Shown here: positions 7,369 to 15,168 of the stretch, one piece after another
How the letters are laid out: each line of letters starts with the position of its first letter
Position numbering within the stretch: position 1 is the stretch's first letter
Assembly (NCBI GenBank): GCA_019309815.1
Contig: JAFDFO010000045.1
Coordinates: forward strand, 1-20,820
Length of the DNA stretch: 20,820 nucleotides
Reading direction: 5' to 3'
Origin: Deltaproteobacteria bacterium
Lineage (GTDB): Bacteria > Desulfobacterota > Desulfobacteria > Desulfobacterales > C00003060
Program-made: the position numbers and the translations under genes
The notes under the pieces: model-generated
Seen by the model: the letters and a program-made list of their open reading frames with translations, nothing else
Told to the model about the DNA's origin: nothing
Database searches by the model: none

Positions 7369-9774
7369 TCACATATCGGCCTTAAAAAACTCGTCCGGTT
7401 CTGTGATGGTGCCGGGCTTTTTTGTGTATTCGGTCGGAACCGTCCCTTCTTTGAAGCATTCAAAAATCGTCTTCTCTGATTCAGGAATGGCTAACAGTCC
7501 CGTCTCTTCATCTATCTTGGCAAAAACTACACCGTCCGGCACCTGAAAAATCCGTACAGGTTTGTCCTTGAGGATTTTCTGCATAAACTCCAGCCAAATG
7601 GGACTGGCAGCCCTGGAACCGGTTTCGTCCACTCCCAGCGGTCGTCCTTCATCAAAGCCCACCCATGCCCCTGTGACGTAGCGCGGGGTATACCCTACAA
7701 ACCAGGCATCATGGAGGTCGTTTGTTGTTCCAGTCTTACCTGCCACGGGCCGCTTAAGCGCCTTGACCCGCCAGCCGGTTCCGTGCTGGACCACGCCCTG
7801 GAGTAGATTAGTCATAATATACGCCGTACTCTTCTCAACAACTTTGTCGCTTTCGGGTTGATTCTCCTCCAAGACATTCCCATGGCGGTCCAGTATCTTG
7901 GTGATGAAGCACGGCTTGACCCGGTATCCCTGATTGTTGAAGATGGCATATGCCCGCACGAGCTCAAGGAGGGAGAGTCCTGATGAGCCGAGTGCCAGGG
8001 AAAGGTCCCGAGTGAGCGGGGATTCGATACCGAGATTTTGGGCATATTCGATCACGTAGTCAATACCGATATCCTTGAAAATCTTGATCGTAACAACGTT
8101 TCTGGAATGTTCTAAAGCATTTCTGAGAGGGGTAGGACCGCGAAATGTCTCCTCATAGTTTCTGGGTTTCCAGGTGAAGTCCTTTTCTATGTCTTCAAAC
8201 ACGACCGGGGAATCGATAATAATGGTTGCAGGCGTATAGCCCTTATCGATGGCAGCGGCATAGATAATTGGCTTAAAGGCTGAGCCGGGCTGTCGCCGCG
8301 ATTGTATTGCCCGGTTGAACTGGCTGTCCCTAAAGTCTCGACCGCCGATCATCGCCTTGACGTAGCCAGTCTCAGCTTCCATACAAAGAAGTGCTCCCTC
8401 CGCAATCGGTGTCTGTTCCAAGGCGAGGTCCCAGCGCTCTGAGTCTTCCAACTGACCCTTCACACGCACCAGGATGACATCGCCGACCTTAAGGACATGA
8501 CTGACCTTCTTCACCCGGACATTGTAGTGCGCAACCTCTGGGTTAGGCTTCCTTGCCCACTTCATGCTTTCAAGGGGAAGATGTCCTTGTTGGCTGCCAA
8601 TGCGAACTGCGGCTTCCTCGTGAGTGTCGCTTACTGCAATGACGAGTCCCTCGACAGCTCTCCCCGGTTCCAGGGGTTGTTTCTCAAGGATAGCCTGAAT
8701 CTCCTGGGAAAAGGTCTCAAACTGTTCCGGCTTCAAGTGTTTGAGTGGCCCTCGATATCCCTGTCTTTTGTCCAGGTCCAACAGCCCGTTATTTACTGCC
8801 TCCTGTCCGATCTTCTGCATTTCAATGTTCAGAGCCGTGATGACTGTGAGTCCTTCGTTGTAGAGGACATGCCTGCCGTATTTCTTCTCCAGATACCTCC
8901 GCACGTGTTCCGTGTAATAGGGAGCTTCCTCGATGTACCAGTTCCGCCTGGGCTTGATATCAAGCGGCGTATCGATTGCCTCAGTCGCTTCAACATTCGT
9001 GATGAAGCCCTCGCCGACCATACGATTCAAAACATAAATCTGCCGCTGCTTGGCTCTCTTGGGATGCAGGAAGGGAGAATCGCGCCCCGGAGCCTGTGGC
9101 AGCCCTGCCAGCATAGCGCATTCCGCTAAATTCAGATCACCCACTGATTTCCTAAAGTAGTTCTCAGAGGCCGCCTCAACACCGTAGGCCCCGTGCCCTA
9201 AGTATATCTGGTTCAAATAGAGGAACAGGATCTCGTCCTTGGTAAAAGCCTTGTCTATGCGATAGGCCAGGATCGCCTCTCGCAGCTTGCGGGTGTAGCT
9301 TTTTTCGCGAGAGAGAAAGAAGGACCTGGCCACTTGCTGGGTTATGGTGCTGCCGCCCTGAACGATTTGACCCGCCTCGATGTTTTTCAAAAACGCGCGG
9401 GCGATGCTCAGAAGATCAATCCCTTCATGTTCATAGAAACGGGCGTCTTCGCTTGCAACAAAGGCATGGATCAACATCCTCGGCAACTTGGAAAGCGGGA
9501 CGATCACCCTGCGTTCTTTGAAGAACTCCGCGATCTTGCGCTTGTCATCCGTATAGACGGTTGTGATAATGGGTGGATTGTAATCCTTGAGAGAAGATAT
9601 CTTGGGAAGATCCTTCGTGAAGTAGAAATAGCTCCCTCCCAGGAAAAGCCCGGCTGCGACGGTCACAAGAATGACAGTCACGTAGAAGAGATAGAACAAC
9701 TTCCGCATGCCGCTCTTCTTACCGCGTCTGGCTCTGATTTCCTTAGCTTTAGATAGATTCTTTGCGCGTGCCAT
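7369..9774 (-). CDS. mrcA: Bifunctional penicillin-binding protein 1A (transglycosylase/transpeptidase)
   Basis: This class A PBP polymerises and cross-links peptidoglycan at the outer face of the inner membrane. A basic cytoplasmic tail (1-24) is followed by one membrane anchor (about 25-52). The GT51 transglycosylase domain has E109 in ASEDARFYEHEGID and the GGSTITQQVARSFFL motif (140-154). A linker of about 140 residues (near 320-460), with a VKVGDVILVRV-like OB region, is typical of the 1A class. The transpeptidase domain has S498-x-x-K501 (QPGSAFKP), SRN at 557-559 and KTGT at 680-683. All catalytic motifs are intact and 801 residues is a normal length. No Shine-Dalgarno is evident before ATG 9774; a later Met (residue 23) is possible but would lose the basic tail. 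Its 3' end meets the shared terminator. Confidence 0.95.
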   Translation of the reverse strand: MARAKNLSKAKEIRARRGKKSGMRKLFYLFYVTVILVTVAAGLFLGGSYFYFTKDLPKISSLKDYNPPIITTVYTDDKRKIAEFFKERRVIVPLSKLPRMLIHAFVASEDARFYEHEGIDLLSIARAFLKNIEAGQIVQGGSTITQQVARSFFLSREKSYTRKLREAILAYRIDKAFTKDEILFLYLNQIYLGHGAYGVEAASENYFRKSVGDLNLAECAMLAGLPQAPGRDSPFLHPKRAKQRQIYVLNRMVGEGFITNVEATEAIDTPLDIKPRRNWYIEEAPYYTEHVRRYLEKKYGRHVLYNEGLTVITALNIEMQKIGQEAVNNGLLDLDKRQGYRGPLKHLKPEQFETFSQEIQAILEKQPLEPGRAVEGLVIAVSDTHEEAAVRIGSQQGHLPLESMKWARKPNPEVAHYNVRVKKVSHVLKVGDVILVRVKGQLEDSERWDLALEQTPIAEGALLCMEAETGYVKAMIGGRDFRDSQFNRAIQSRRQPGSAFKPIIYAAAIDKGYTPATIIIDSPVVFEDIEKDFTWKPRNYEETFRGPTPLRNALEHSRNVVTIKIFKDIGIDYVIEYAQNLGIESPLTRDLSLALGSSGLSLLELVRAYAIFNNQGYRVKPCFITKILDRHGNVLEENQPESDKVVEKSTAYIMTNLLQGVVQHGTGWRVKALKRPVAGKTGTTNDLHDAWFVGYTPRYVTGAWVGFDEGRPLGVDETGSRAASPIWLEFMQKILKDKPVRIFQVPDGVVFAKIDEETGLLAIPESEKTIFECFKEGTVPTEYTKKPGTITEPDEFFKADM

Positions 9775-10265
9775 AGATCAATACTAACAAAAAGCCATTT
9801 AACAAGCAAGGTCCATCAGGCTTTCACATCCGCATTTCAGGGTGCTGATTTGGCCAAACTTTAGCCAAATCCTTTGCAGAATCCCCCGCGGCTTGCCGCG
9901 GGGAGCTTCACTGTCTCTTTCGGGGATGGTGGAAACCCCTCACCTTTAGGCCAAGCAAAGATCAGGTTGTTGCCAGGCGACTTGTCATTCCGGCCCCGCA
10001 TCAAGTGCGGGGTAGACTCCAGCCGGGGACGTAGTACCTCTTTTCGAGCCGTCAGGCGCAACCGTTAGCGCTATCCAGGGAATAGGGCGCGCAGGAATTC
10101 TGGATGCCCCCGCATCGTGGTGCGGGGCAGGCTCCTCAAGTCCGGCATGACGTCCACGGCAGGTCCGGCTTGAAAAATTGTTGATTTTAATCAACCCCAT
10201 TGTTGAACCCTTAATCCCAAATATCCTTGACATCCTTAGAAAAATCCGACTAATAAGCTCATACT
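9775..10265. repeat. Gene-free region with GC-rich hairpin repeats between divergent mrcA and hisI
   Basis: No credible ORF lies here. Four hairpins are visible: GATTTGGC/GCCAAATC (9847-9871); CCCCGCGG-CTTG-CCGCGGGG (9884-9903); CCCCGCA-TCAAG-TGCGGGG (9994-10012); and CCCCGCA/TGCGGGG with a six-base loop (10107-10127). The last two share the same stem and adjacent words (CATTCCGG, CCGGCATGACGTCC) and appear to be diverged copies of one dispersed element. The region must also hold both divergent promoters. Confidence 0.6.
10227..10256 (+). promoter_or_regulatory. Possible sigma70-type promoter for hisI
   Basis: A perfect TTGACA (10227-10232) is followed after 18 bases by TAATAA (10251-10256). 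The -10 match is weak. If used, transcription would begin almost at the hisI ATG (10266), giving an almost leaderless message, consistent with the absence of a Shine-Dalgarno before hisI. Confidence 0.35.
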
Positions 10266-10640
10266 ATGATCTCCCTTGATTTTGAAAAGTGCGGCGGTTT
10301 GGTCCCGGCCATTGTGCAGGATTTTGAAACCGGTGAGGTTTTGATGCTTGCCTTTATGAATGAAGAGGCCTGGCAAGAGACGCTCAGAACGGGCAAGGCG
10401 ACATACTGGAGTCGCACCCGCCGGGAACTCTGGATCAAGGGCCAATCATCCGGTAATGTCCAGCACGTGCGGGAGATTCGCATTGACTGTGACGACGACA
10501 CCGTACTCTTGAAGGTAGAGCAGGTCGGAAATGCCGCCTGTCATACAGGGCATCGGAGTTGTTTTTTCAAGAAGGTGGAGGGCGACTCGGTTCAGGTCGT
10601 GGGTGAAAGAATTTTTGATCCCAAGGAGGTATACAAATAG
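10266..10640 (+). CDS. hisI: Phosphoribosyl-AMP cyclohydrolase
   Basis: It opens the adenine ring of phosphoribosyl-AMP, the third step of histidine synthesis, in the cytoplasm. The 124 residues are the monofunctional form without the HisE domain. Family motifs are present: VLMLAFMNEEA near 25-35, TYWSRTRRELWIKG near 46-59, the DCDDD metal site at 74-78, and zinc-site cysteines C92 and C99 in ACHTGHRSCF. ATG 10266 gives the canonical start; no Shine-Dalgarno precedes it. The stop codon overlaps the hisG start by one base, so hisI and hisG should be translationally coupled. They encode the third and first steps of the pathway; the other his genes are not in this window. Confidence 0.95.
   Translation: MISLDFEKCGGLVPAIVQDFETGEVLMLAFMNEEAWQETLRTGKATYWSRTRRELWIKGQSSGNVQHVREIRIDCDDDTVLLKVEQVGNAACHTGHRSCFFKKVEGDSVQVVGERIFDPKEVYK
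10623..10630 (+). promoter_or_regulatory. Strong ribosome binding site of hisG inside the hisI 3' end
   Basis: AAGGAGGT lies nine bases before GTG 10640. It fixes that GTG as the hisG start and supports the one-base overlap with the hisI stop. Confidence 0.8.
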
Positions 10641-11515
10641 TGGAGGACAAACTTAAACTTGGCATTCCGAAAGGGAGCTTACAGGACGCTACCATTGGGC
10701 TCTTCAGGCGCTCTGGCTGGAAGATCGACATCAACGGGCGCAGCTATTTTCCTGACATCAATGATGATACAATAGAGTGCGCTATCTGCCGTGCGCAGGA
10801 AATGTCTCGCTATGTGGAAAACGGTACGCTGGATGCGGGTCTTACCGGACAGGACTGGATCAATGAAAACGAATCTGATGTGTATACTGTTGAGGATTTG
10901 ATCTATTCGAAAGTCAGCCAGCGTCCGGCGCGTTGGGTCCTGGCAGTCCCTCATGGTTCTGACATAAACAGCCTGGAGGATCTTGCGGGAAAGAAGATTG
11001 CTACCGAGTTAGTGAATTTTACAAAGAAATACTTTGTGGAGCGCGGGATTGACGTTCAGGTGGAGTTTTCGTGGGGAGCGACAGAGGCGAAAGTCGTGTC
11101 CGGTCTGGCTGACGCTATTGTGGAGGTGACCGAGACTGGGAGCACGATCAAGGCCCACGGCCTCCGCATTATCGATGAACTCCTCCAGACCAACACCAAG
11201 TTGATCGCCAACCACGAGGCATGGGCGAACCCGCAGAAGCGGGAAAAGATGGAGCAGATCGCCCTGTTGCTAAAAGGCGCGCTGGCGGCGGAAAAGCTGG
11301 TGGGAATCAAGATGAACGTGCCCGAGGCAAGGTTAAAGGATATTGTGGCGCTTCTTCCGAGCCTTAATGCGCCAACGGTGTCGCCACTTTATCAGTCGGA
11401 CTGGTTTGCCGTGGAGACGGTCGTGGATTCCTCTGTGGTGCGCGATCTGATCCCGGAACTCCTGAAGAGCGGGGCCGAGGGGATCATCGAATATCAGTTG
11501 AACAAAGTGATATAG
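10640..11515 (+). CDS. hisG: ATP phosphoribosyltransferase, long form
   Basis: This enzyme condenses ATP with PRPP, the committed and feedback-inhibited first step of histidine synthesis. The N-terminal catalytic part has LGIPKGSLQDATIGLF, DAGLTGQDWI and the PRPP-binding stretch ADAIVEVTETGSTIKAHGL. From about residue 210 a C-terminal regulatory domain (LVGIKMNVPEARLKDIVALL, ending SGAEGIIEYQLNKVI) marks the long, hexameric, HisZ-independent form. Its 291 residues are normal for this form. The GTG start has an excellent ribosome site and overlaps hisI. After the stop there is only repeat DNA, so the two-gene unit ends here. Confidence 0.95.
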   Translation: MEDKLKLGIPKGSLQDATIGLFRRSGWKIDINGRSYFPDINDDTIECAICRAQEMSRYVENGTLDAGLTGQDWINENESDVYTVEDLIYSKVSQRPARWVLAVPHGSDINSLEDLAGKKIATELVNFTKKYFVERGIDVQVEFSWGATEAKVVSGLADAIVEVTETGSTIKAHGLRIIDELLQTNTKLIANHEAWANPQKREKMEQIALLLKGALAAEKLVGIKMNVPEARLKDIVALLPSLNAPTVSPLYQSDWFAVETVVDSSVVRDLIPELLKSGAEGIIEYQLNKVI

Positions 11516-11614
11516 TGACGGAGGCAAGAGGCAAGGGGCTATAGGTGAGAGGAACGTGTGTTTTAACAAACTGAGCGAACTCCTCTCCTCAACGTAATTC
11601 TTAGCAAGTGACGT

Positions 11615-11646
11615 CATGTAGGGGCGGGCTTTATGCCCGCCCGCTG
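11615..11646. repeat. G-family GC hairpin G1
   Basis: CATGTAGGGGCGGGCTTTAT followed by GCCCGCCCGC folds as GGGCGGGC/GCCCGCCC. It is the single-hairpin form of G2 and G3. It precedes R3. Confidence 0.6.
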
Positions 11647-11678
11647 ACTTTTGCAGCGAAGGTGCGGGCTCCAGCAGC

Positions 11679-11797
11679 GTCATTTCGAGCGACCTCTCCG
11701 CCGAAGTAGCCGCGGGTTCGACGAAGGCGGAAGCGAGAAATCTTAGTAGTGTCTACCTGCCATAAGGATAAGATTTCTCCCGTCGGTTGAAATGACA
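11679..11797. repeat. R-family dispersed repeat R3
   Basis: The left end GTCATTTCGAGCGACCTCTC and the right end GGTTGAAATGACAG form a terminal inverted repeat. Inner arms AGAAATCTTAG and AAGATTTCTCCC also pair. It shares CCGCGGGTTCGACGAAGGCG with R1. Its end is followed after seven bases by G2. Confidence 0.75.
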
Positions 11798-11804
11798 GAA
11801 GAGG

Positions 11805-11865
11805 CATGTAGGGGCGAGCTTTACGCCCGCCCGGGCGGGGATAAACCCCAACCCCGCCCCTACAC
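11805..11865. repeat. G-family GC hairpin G2 (double hairpin)
   Basis: It opens ATGTAGGGGCGAGCTTTACG and closes ACCCCGCCCCTACAC, with CGCCCGCCCGGGCGGGGATA in the middle. The outer GTAGGGGCG/CGCCCCTAC arms pair. The frames read through it give RAGxxPAPT-like peptides, a known artefact of such repeats. With G1, R3 and V1 it accounts for 11516-11984, where no gene is visible. Confidence 0.65.
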
Positions 11866-11948
11866 CTATTCCGCCGAATCCCAAAGGCTTGGTAGAGTCG
11901 CATGCTTGGAAGAATAGGGGCGTTACCAAGCAAAAATTGTTTTTGTTT

Positions 11949-11984
11949 AACGGACAACGGTGAATGGACAACGGTGAACCGCCG
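11949..11984 (+). repeat. V-family repeat V1 (ACGGACAACGGTGAA type) before the aminotransferase
   Basis: AACGGACAACGGTGAA and ATGGACAACGGTGAACC are two near-identical tandem units. They touch the aminotransferase start and create an upstream in-frame ATG at 11964. Confidence 0.6.
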
Positions 11985-13130
11985 GTGATTTCTAAACGCA
12001 CAGAAGAAATAACCCCCTTCATTGCCATGGATGTGCTGGAAAAGGCGCATAGCATGGAGCGGGAAGGGGTTCATATTATTCATTTGGAGATTGGTGAGCC
12101 TGACTTCGACACACCCACGTGCATCAAGGACGCTGCGATTCGTGCCCTGACCGACGGGCATACCCATTACACGCACAGTCTCGGACTGATAGAGCTCCGG
12201 GAGGCAATTTGTCGACACTATCACGGACAGTACGGTGTAACCGTAGAACCCGATCAGATAGTCGTCACATCAGGGACTTCGCCTGCCATGTTCATGCTTT
12301 TTGCAGCACTCCTCAATCCAGGGGACAAGGTCATTATCTCAGACCCTCATTATGCCTGCTATCCCAACTTCGTCCGGTTTGCGGGCGGGGAACCGGTGAC
12401 GATTCCGGTCTCTGAGGAAGATGGCTTCCAGTATAGGCCTGAGCATATCCAGCAGAAGATCGATGACAGGACGAGTGCAATCTTTATCAACTCCCCGTCC
12501 AATCCAACAGGAAACATCCTTGGGCACGAAAGGATGCAGGCCATTGCGGAGTTGCCCCCGTACATCATTTCCGACGAAATATACCACGGGCTGGTTTATG
12601 AGGGAGAAGAGCACTCCATCCTGGAGTACACGGATAAGGCCTTTGTCCTAAACGGGTTTTCCAAAGTCTATGCCATGACCGGCTGGCGGTTGGGCTATCT
12701 TATTGCACCAAAGCTTTTTATCCGGGCGATCCAGAAGGTTCAGCAGAACTTCTTCATTTCAGCCAATGCCATGGTCCAATGGGCAGGAATTGCTGCCCTT
12801 GAAGAGGCCGGGGAAGATGTCGCGAGGATGCGGGCAATCTATGATGAGCGCCGCCGGTTCATGATCAAGCGTCTCAAGGAGTTGGGATTCGGCATCACCG
12901 TAGAGCCCACGGGCGCCTTCTACGTGCTGGCCAATGCCAAGAAGTTTTCAGAAGATTCCTACAAACTGGCTTTTGACATCCTTGAAAACGCCCACGTGGG
13001 GGTCACGCCCGGAATCGATTTTGGAACCAACGCCGAAGGCTACCTCCGCTTTTCCTACGCAAACACCATAGACAACATAGCAGAAGGCCTGGACCGTATC
13101 GAGAAGTACCTAGCCCAGCTGAAATCTTAA
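11985..13130 (+). CDS. Class I/II PLP-dependent aminotransferase (aspartate aminotransferase-like)
   Basis: This is a fold-type I aminotransferase of the AspB/AatA-like subgroup. Visible motifs are LEIGEPDFDTP (substrate carboxylate region), HYTHSLGLIELREAI, SNPTGN, DEIYHGLVY, and the PLP lysine in NGFSKVYAMTGWRLGYL (K227 counted from GTG 11985). RFSYANT near the C-terminus supplies the substrate arginine. The open frame extends to ATG 11964, but those seven residues are translated V repeat, whereas relatives begin xISKRxxEITPF, so GTG 11985 is favoured. The substrate is not fixed by sequence; aspartate or aromatic/branched acceptors are all possible. It lies downstream of hisG but is separated by 469 bases of repeats, so an operon link is unlikely. 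Length is complete. Confidence 0.88.
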   Translation: MISKRTEEITPFIAMDVLEKAHSMEREGVHIIHLEIGEPDFDTPTCIKDAAIRALTDGHTHYTHSLGLIELREAICRHYHGQYGVTVEPDQIVVTSGTSPAMFMLFAALLNPGDKVIISDPHYACYPNFVRFAGGEPVTIPVSEEDGFQYRPEHIQQKIDDRTSAIFINSPSNPTGNILGHERMQAIAELPPYIISDEIYHGLVYEGEEHSILEYTDKAFVLNGFSKVYAMTGWRLGYLIAPKLFIRAIQKVQQNFFISANAMVQWAGIAALEEAGEDVARMRAIYDERRRFMIKRLKELGFGITVEPTGAFYVLANAKKFSEDSYKLAFDILENAHVGVTPGIDFGTNAEGYLRFSYANTIDNIAEGLDRIEKYLAQLKS

Positions 13131-13170
13131 GAACAAAAGAAATGAATCACGTCTCTTTATAAGGCGCAGC

Positions 13171-13363
13171 CGCAAAACACGAAAGAAAGAAAAAAACACG
13201 AAAAGGAGACTAGGGGACGTCCATGAAATATTAACTTTCTCAATGCCAGAACCCTTGCTGGCGCTAGAATGTTGAAATGTCATGGACGTCCCCTAGTCTA
13301 TTCTTCTGTATTTCGTGCTTTCGTGATAAGTCTTCTGTCTTCGTTTCGCGTTTTCGTGATAAT
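13171..13363. repeat. Compound palindromic repeat K2 (outer CACGAAA palindrome enclosing P copy B)
   Basis: The left flank has CAAAACACGAAAGAAAG and AACACGAAAAGGAGAC. The right flank has TATTTCGTGCTTTCGTGATA and CGCGTTTTCGTGATAATC. Reverse complemented, both flanks align with those of K1 at 2121-2297, so the whole compound unit is present twice in opposite orientation. It occupies most of the gap between the aminotransferase and engB. Confidence 0.72.
13209..13297 (+). repeat. P palindromic element, copy B (89 bases)
   Basis: It runs from ACTAGGGGACGTCCATGAAA to TCATGGACGTCCCCTAGT. The terminal arms pair over about 25 bases, and the asymmetric centre contains CTTTCTCAATGCCAGAACCC. Length and sequence match copies C and D. 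Confidence 0.88.
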
Positions 13364-13395
13364 CTTTTGCTTCTCTACAAAGCTACTACGCACCC

Positions 13396-13974
13396 ATGAA
13401 CGTCAAGTCAGCAGAATTCATTATCAGCGCTGTGAAGCCGTCGCAGTATCCTCCACTCAGCGGCCCTGAAGTTGCGTTTGCAGGGCGCTCCAATGTAGGC
13501 AAATCTTCCCTGATGAATACGTTGCTGGGCCGAAAGAGCTTGGTGAAGACCAGCTCCACGCCCGGGCGCACACAGACCATAAACTTCTTTCGCATCAATG
13601 ACGCTTTCTTCTGTGTGGACTTGCCGGGATACGGTTATGCAAAGGTACCAAAGGCCGTACGGAAGAGCTGGGGTCCCATGGTCGAAACATACCTGAAGAT
13701 CCGAAGGGCAGGAGAGGAAGCTATGCCGGAGGTAGGGCAGGGGATTTGCGCAGTTGTCGTGATCCTGGATATTCGGAGGATCCCAAACCAGGGAGATCAT
13801 GATTTGCTTGCTTGGCTTGCACACTACAAGGTTCCAGCCCTCGTGGCACTGACAAAAGCGGACAAGCTAAAGAAGAATAAGCAGGCAAGCCAGCGAAGCG
13901 CCATTGCTAAAGAACTTTCCACAGATGCTTCCTCACTCATTCTCTTCTCTGCAACAACGGGGGAGGGCGATTGA
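13396..13974 (+). CDS. engB: Ribosome biogenesis GTP-binding protein EngB (YsxC/YihA)
   Basis: This is a TRAFAC-class GTPase required for late assembly of the large ribosomal subunit. G1 is GRSNVGKSS (30-38), G2 is in SSTPGRTQTINFF, G3 is DLPGYG (75-80), G4 is TKAD, and a G5-like SAT is at the end. ATG 13396 gives the usual N-terminus (VKSAEFIISAVKPSQYP) about 30 bases past the K2 repeat; no strong ribosome site is seen. Its 192 residues are slightly short. The end ATTGEGD-stop looks altered: skipping one base at 13969 would read GEGIEEKL-stop (ending 13987), closer to the family pattern GEGxEEL. The loss of a few terminal residues may be harmless or may be a sequencing error. Confidence 0.93.
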   Translation: MNVKSAEFIISAVKPSQYPPLSGPEVAFAGRSNVGKSSLMNTLLGRKSLVKTSSTPGRTQTINFFRINDAFFCVDLPGYGYAKVPKAVRKSWGPMVETYLKIRRAGEEAMPEVGQGICAVVVILDIRRIPNQGDHDLLAWLAHYKVPALVALTKADKLKKNKQASQRSAIAKELSTDASSLILFSATTGEGD

Positions 13975-13987
13975 GGAAAAGCTGTAG

Positions 13988-14015
13988 GTCAGAAGTCAGG
14001 AGTCAGAAGCCAGAA
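13988..14015 (+). repeat. Tandem 7-mer (GTCAGAA x4) abutting the rtcA start
   Basis: Four consecutive units read GTCAGAA, GTCAGGA, GTCAGAA, GCCAGAA. The last A is the first base of the rtcA ATG. The second unit creates AGGAG (13998-14002), 12 bases before the ATG, the only Shine-Dalgarno-like word there, so the repeat may be the ribosome site. Confidence 0.6.
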
Positions 14016-15058
14016 TGAGAACTCCGAACCTCAAATCCGCAATCACAATCGACGGTTCCCGCGGCGAAGGGGGCGGCCAGATATTGAGAACCACTTTGGC
14101 CTTGGCCGCTATCCTCCAGCAGCCAGTCCAGATCCACGGTATCCGGGCCGGCCGCAAGAAGCCCGGGCTCCGGCCCCAACACCTCATGGCGGTGAAGGCC
14201 ATGGCCTTGATAACCGGCGGCAAGGTTAAGGGTGCGGAACTGGGTTCCACCTCCCTGACTTTCGAGCCCCAGCAACTCCTACCCGGGTCCTATTCCCTGG
14301 ATGTCGGAACAGCGGGCTCTACAAGCTTGGTGCTGCAGACCATGATTCCTGCCCTCTTGTTTGCAAAAGAGTCCTCTCGGGTTGTCATTACAGGGGGCAC
14401 CCATGTTCCCTGGAGTCCTTGTTTTCACTACTTAAGGGATGTTTTTGCACCCATGCTCCAAAAGATGGGCGGCTCCCTAAAGCTTGAGATAAAGCGATGG
14501 GGCTGGTATCCAAAAGGGGGTGGAAAGGTCACTGCATCCATATCGCCAACCTCAGAACTCACCGGCCTTGATCTCACGCGTCGGGCCGAGCTGCAAGACA
14601 TCTGTATGCTGTCGGCAATATCAAATCTCCCCATGAGTATAGCAGAGCGGCAGCAGGACCAGGTTCTGAACCGCCTTCAAGATTACCCCGACAAGCTGGG
14701 TCGAGTCGAACTCCTGGAAGGACCTTCGCCAGGCACGGGCACGGTTGTCTTCATAAGGGCCAAATTCGAAAACGGGGTGGCGGGGTTTACATCTTTGGGC
14801 AAGAAAGGGAAGCCTGCTGAGAAGGTTGCGGACAATGCCTGCTCGGATTTCTCTCGCTTCGTGAACTCTGAGGCAGCGGTGGACGAACACTTGGCGGACC
14901 AGTTAGCCCTGTACATGGCCCTAGCCAAAGGGCCGTCCACGCTGACCACACAAGGAATAACAAACCATCTAACAACTAATATATGGGTGATTGAACAGTT
15001 CCTACCCGTCAGGTTCCAAGTCGACAAAGAAGCCGCCACGATCAGTCTCACAGACTAG
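14015..15058 (+). CDS. rtcA: RNA 3'-terminal phosphate cyclase
   Basis: RtcA converts RNA 3'-phosphate ends to 2',3'-cyclic phosphate using ATP, through a covalent histidine-AMP intermediate. The N-terminus has ITIDGSRGEGGGQILRTTLA, with RAGRKKPGLRPQHL following. GGTHVPWSPCFHYL is the conserved centre of the domain. The candidate nucleophile histidine lies in GITNHLTTNIWVIEQFL near the C-terminus. Its 347 residues are the family length. ATG 14015 precedes the conserved core by about ten residues that look like low-complexity leader. No rtcB or rtcR is in view, so it may be unlinked from the usual RNA repair operon. The stop codon TAG (15056-15058) lies inside the terminal ACTAG of P copy C, so the element defines the end of the reading frame. 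Confidence 0.95.
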   Translation: MRTPNLKSAITIDGSRGEGGGQILRTTLALAAILQQPVQIHGIRAGRKKPGLRPQHLMAVKAMALITGGKVKGAELGSTSLTFEPQQLLPGSYSLDVGTAGSTSLVLQTMIPALLFAKESSRVVITGGTHVPWSPCFHYLRDVFAPMLQKMGGSLKLEIKRWGWYPKGGGKVTASISPTSELTGLDLTRRAELQDICMLSAISNLPMSIAERQQDQVLNRLQDYPDKLGRVELLEGPSPGTGTVVFIRAKFENGVAGFTSLGKKGKPAEKVADNACSDFSRFVNSEAAVDEHLADQLALYMALAKGPSTLTTQGITNHLTTNIWVIEQFLPVRFQVDKEAATISLTD

Positions 15059-15142
15059 GGGACGTCCATGAAATATTAACTTTCTCGATCCCCAAACCCT
15101 TACTGGCGCTATAATGTTGAAATGTCATGGACGTCCCCTAGT
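15054..15142 (+). repeat. P palindromic element, copy C (89 bases), overlapping the rtcA stop
   Basis: It has the same ends as copy B (ACTAGGGGACGTCC and GGACGTCCCCTAGT) and is close to identical to it in the arms. Its first bases supply the rtcA stop codon. It lies 26 bases upstream of the left half-arm of the transposase unit. Confidence 0.9.
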
Positions 15143-15168
15143 CGACGTTCGAACTACTAGAAAAATAC

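Noticed and set aside
8497..9129. 210-residue frame on + opposite mrcA
   Set aside because: It is antisense to conserved PBP1A motifs and shows no recognisable domain.
11631..12224. 197-residue frame on - across the repeats and the aminotransferase 5' end
   Set aside because: It is made of R and G repeat translation plus antisense aminotransferase sequence.
13269..13469. 66-residue frame beginning MLKCHGRPLV with a hydrophobic stretch
   Set aside because: It starts in P copy B, runs through AT-rich K repeat and into engB in the wrong frame. It is useful only as a parallel to the copy D start module.
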